Shown here: positions 5,187 through 6,475 of the stretch, piece after piece
Position numbering within the stretch: position 1 is the first letter of the stretch
Layout: each line of letters opens with the position of its first letter
Origin: Planctomycetaceae bacterium
GTDB taxonomy: Bacteria; Planctomycetota; Phycisphaerae; Phycisphaerales; SM1A02
Length of the DNA stretch: 6,475 nt
Reading direction: 5' to 3'
NCBI GenBank assembly: GCA_947474205.1
Contig: CANJIC010000115.1
Coordinates: forward strand, 1 to 6,475
Translations under genes and position numbers: made by a program
The notes under the pieces: model-generated
What the model was told of the DNA's origin: nothing
What the model saw: the letters and a program-made list of their open reading frames with translations, nothing else
Databases searched by the model: none

Positions 5187-6475
5187 ATGCGTTCTTCCGA
5201 AATACTGGTCGCCACTTCCACCCCGCCCACCAATTCACTGATCAATGAATTGTCACAACAATTCAAAGCGACCGCGGAAAGCGTGGTGCCGTGGTTCGTG
5301 GCGCAAATGCCGCCGATGTATTTTCAAGACACTTCGCCAGCGCGTGTGCAAAATCATTTGCGCGCCATCATTGCCGCCAAGGCCAGTGGCAACCCGCTTG
5401 ACTTGACCATTCGCAGCGACGACGGCAAGGAGTGGACCATGATCCGGCCGGGCAACCGCGTAGGTTTGCTCTCGCAAATTGTTGCGCAGTTGCCAATGAA
5501 CGAACCGCTGCGCGCCGCCACCATTCATGCGTCGATTGATGGCTCGTTGGTTGTGGACACATTTGAACTTGGCGAGCGCGTTCCGTTTGACCCAAAGGAC
5601 CCAGCGCAAGCGGCCAAGGTGAGCTCCGTTGTTGCGTGGGCATCCGAACACGGACTTGATTGGAGCGAAAAAGAAATCCGCGGATTTGTTGCGGGCGCCA
5701 GCGCCGACTATGTGCTTACGCTCACGCCGCTGCGACTCAGTCGCCACGCCGCTCTGTATAAAGAAGTCAGCGGCAGTGACGGCGCGCGCACCGAGCTGGA
5801 GCAGGAATCAAATCCAGCGCATAGCCGAATCTCTATTGCGTTCTCAAACGCGCGCACGCGCACCATGTTGGAGCGCGCCGCCATGGTGTTGGCGCGCGCA
5901 AAAATCTCTATTTTGCGGGCATATTTGGACCAAGTGAAGGACACGCCGCACGGGCAAGTCACCTTCCTGGCATTTGTTGTGCAGACCGCCGAAGGCAAGC
6001 AACTTGATCCCAAGAGCGCAATCTGGAAACAAATCTCACACGACATCGCGCGCGCCAAGTGGATCAACTACGACATTTTGGAATTGGCAAATCGACATCC
6101 CGGTCTTGACCTAAACCGCGCAGAGGCCGTGATGGGCTTGTGCCACTTGGTGCATCAAATGTTGGTGCATCAAGATCGTCTGGCGTTTCAAAGTCAAGTC
6201 ATTCTTGAAGCCGCCGAGGAATCTATGGAGCTTTCATTGCGCATTGTGGATTTGCTGGTGGCGCGGTTTGATCCAAAGAGTCCAATGAGCGACGCGGACT
6301 TTGAGTCCGGCGTGACAGTGTTGCAAACATCGTTGGAGTTTTTGCGCCCGCCAGGTTGGAACACCGTGCTCATGGGAATGTTGCGCGCCGTGCAATCCAC
6401 GCTGCGAACAAATTATCATTTGGAAAATCGTTTCGGATTTGCGCTGCGCCTGAAACCAGAATTGTTGCAGGACGA
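5187..6475 (+). CDS. N-terminal part of a large NAD-dependent glutamate dehydrogenase-like protein, 3'-truncated by the window edge
   Basis: The 429 visible codons have no stop before the window edge. Residues 34-46 (VPWFVAQMPPMYF) followed by HLRAI look like the start of the large NAD-glutamate dehydrogenases (the 115/180-kDa classes, Bac_GDH family), which oxidise glutamate to 2-oxoglutarate and ammonium. Residues 79-130 (RPGNRVGLLSQIVAQLP, then a strand-rich DGSLVVDTFELG) have the pattern of an ACT regulatory domain. A second ACT-like segment spans about 212-272 (ARTRTMLERAAMVLARAKIS). A largely helical linker follows, and near the edge STLRTNYHLENRFGFALRL (404-422) resembles the RTN(F/Y) segment that precedes the catalytic domain in this family. 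The catalytic Rossmann region is outside the window, so the enzyme assignment rests on the regulatory half only. No membrane segment or signal peptide is visible. The ATG at 5187 has a weak GGGGA upstream. An ACT-domain regulator of another enzyme is the main alternative. Confidence 0.68.
   Translation, partial: MRSSEILVATSTPPTNSLINELSQQFKATAESVVPWFVAQMPPMYFQDTSPARVQNHLRAIIAAKASGNPLDLTIRSDDGKEWTMIRPGNRVGLLSQIVAQLPMNEPLRAATIHASIDGSLVVDTFELGERVPFDPKDPAQAAKVSSVVAWASEHGLDWSEKEIRGFVAGASADYVLTLTPLRLSRHAALYKEVSGSDGARTELEQESNPAHSRISIAFSNARTRTMLERAAMVLARAKISILRAYLDQVKDTPHGQVTFLAFVVQTAEGKQLDPKSAIWKQISHDIARAKWINYDILELANRHPGLDLNRAEAVMGLCHLVHQMLVHQDRLAFQSQVILEAAEESMELSLRIVDLLVARFDPKSPMSDADFESGVTVLQTSLEFLRPPGWNTVLMGMLRAVQSTLRTNYHLENRFGFALRLKPELLQD

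Noticed and set aside
5253..5747. 164-codon open frame on the - strand, antisense to the glutamate dehydrogenase-like gene
   Set aside because: Its Arg/His-rich composition is typical of a shadow frame. The + strand frame has coherent ACT-like patterns and a start with a weak ribosome-binding site.
1..6475. Mobile elements, CRISPR arrays, tRNA or rRNA genes, defence modules
   Set aside because: No terminal inverted repeats, transposase or integrase motifs, regularly spaced repeats, or tRNA-like cloverleaf sequences were seen on either strand. All sizeable genes are housekeeping or envelope functions with uniform composition.

Overview
The window reads like the genome of a Gram-negative bacterium. 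Base composition is moderately GC-rich, with TTG as a very common leucine codon and GCGC tetranucleotides everywhere. My best guess is Planctomycetota (perhaps a Phycisphaerae-like lineage). The reasons are a large NAD-glutamate dehydrogenase-type gene with N-terminal ACT-like regulatory segments, an RND/MMPL lipid-type exporter, weak or absent Shine-Dalgarno sites, and a ribF-nrnA pair without truB beside it. This placement is inferred from protein resemblance and was not tested by phylogeny.

Layout. (1) Positions 1-2518, + strand: the 3' part of an RND/MMPL-family membrane transporter, cut by the left edge. Its first membrane helix and N-terminus lie outside the window. (2) 2519-2615: a short spacer with a perfect TTGACA -35-like box and no good -10 partner. 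(3) 2616-3023, + strand: a small predicted lipoprotein carrying one heavy-metal-associated (HMA) domain with an intact GMHCQNC metal site. (4) 3024-3116: the gap between two convergent genes, holding a short hairpin that can pair in two registers. (5) 4169-3117, - strand: a DHH/DHHA1 phosphoesterase of the NrnA type. (6) About 5095-4166, - strand: bifunctional riboflavin kinase/FAD synthetase RibF. RibF and NrnA overlap by the four bases ATGA and must form an operon (ribF then nrnA). (7) 5187 to the right edge, + strand: the N-terminal part of a large protein that resembles the regulatory region of NAD-dependent glutamate dehydrogenase, cut by the right edge. It is divergent from ribF, and the roughly 90-base gap between them must carry both promoters.

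How it fits together. The two + strand genes on the left (exporter and metal-binding lipoprotein) are both envelope functions, but whether they are cotranscribed is unclear. The ribF-nrnA pair is housekeeping: FAD synthesis, and turnover of nanoRNA or 3'-phosphoadenosine phosphate. The glutamate dehydrogenase-like gene is central nitrogen/carbon metabolism. I see no mobile element, CRISPR array, tRNA, rRNA or defence gene, and nothing that convincingly amounts to a new multi-gene system. The points most worth a second look are the lipid-anchored HMA protein next to the exporter, the ribF start (no usable ATG), and the Asn/Ala-rich stretch in the exporter's second periplasmic loop.
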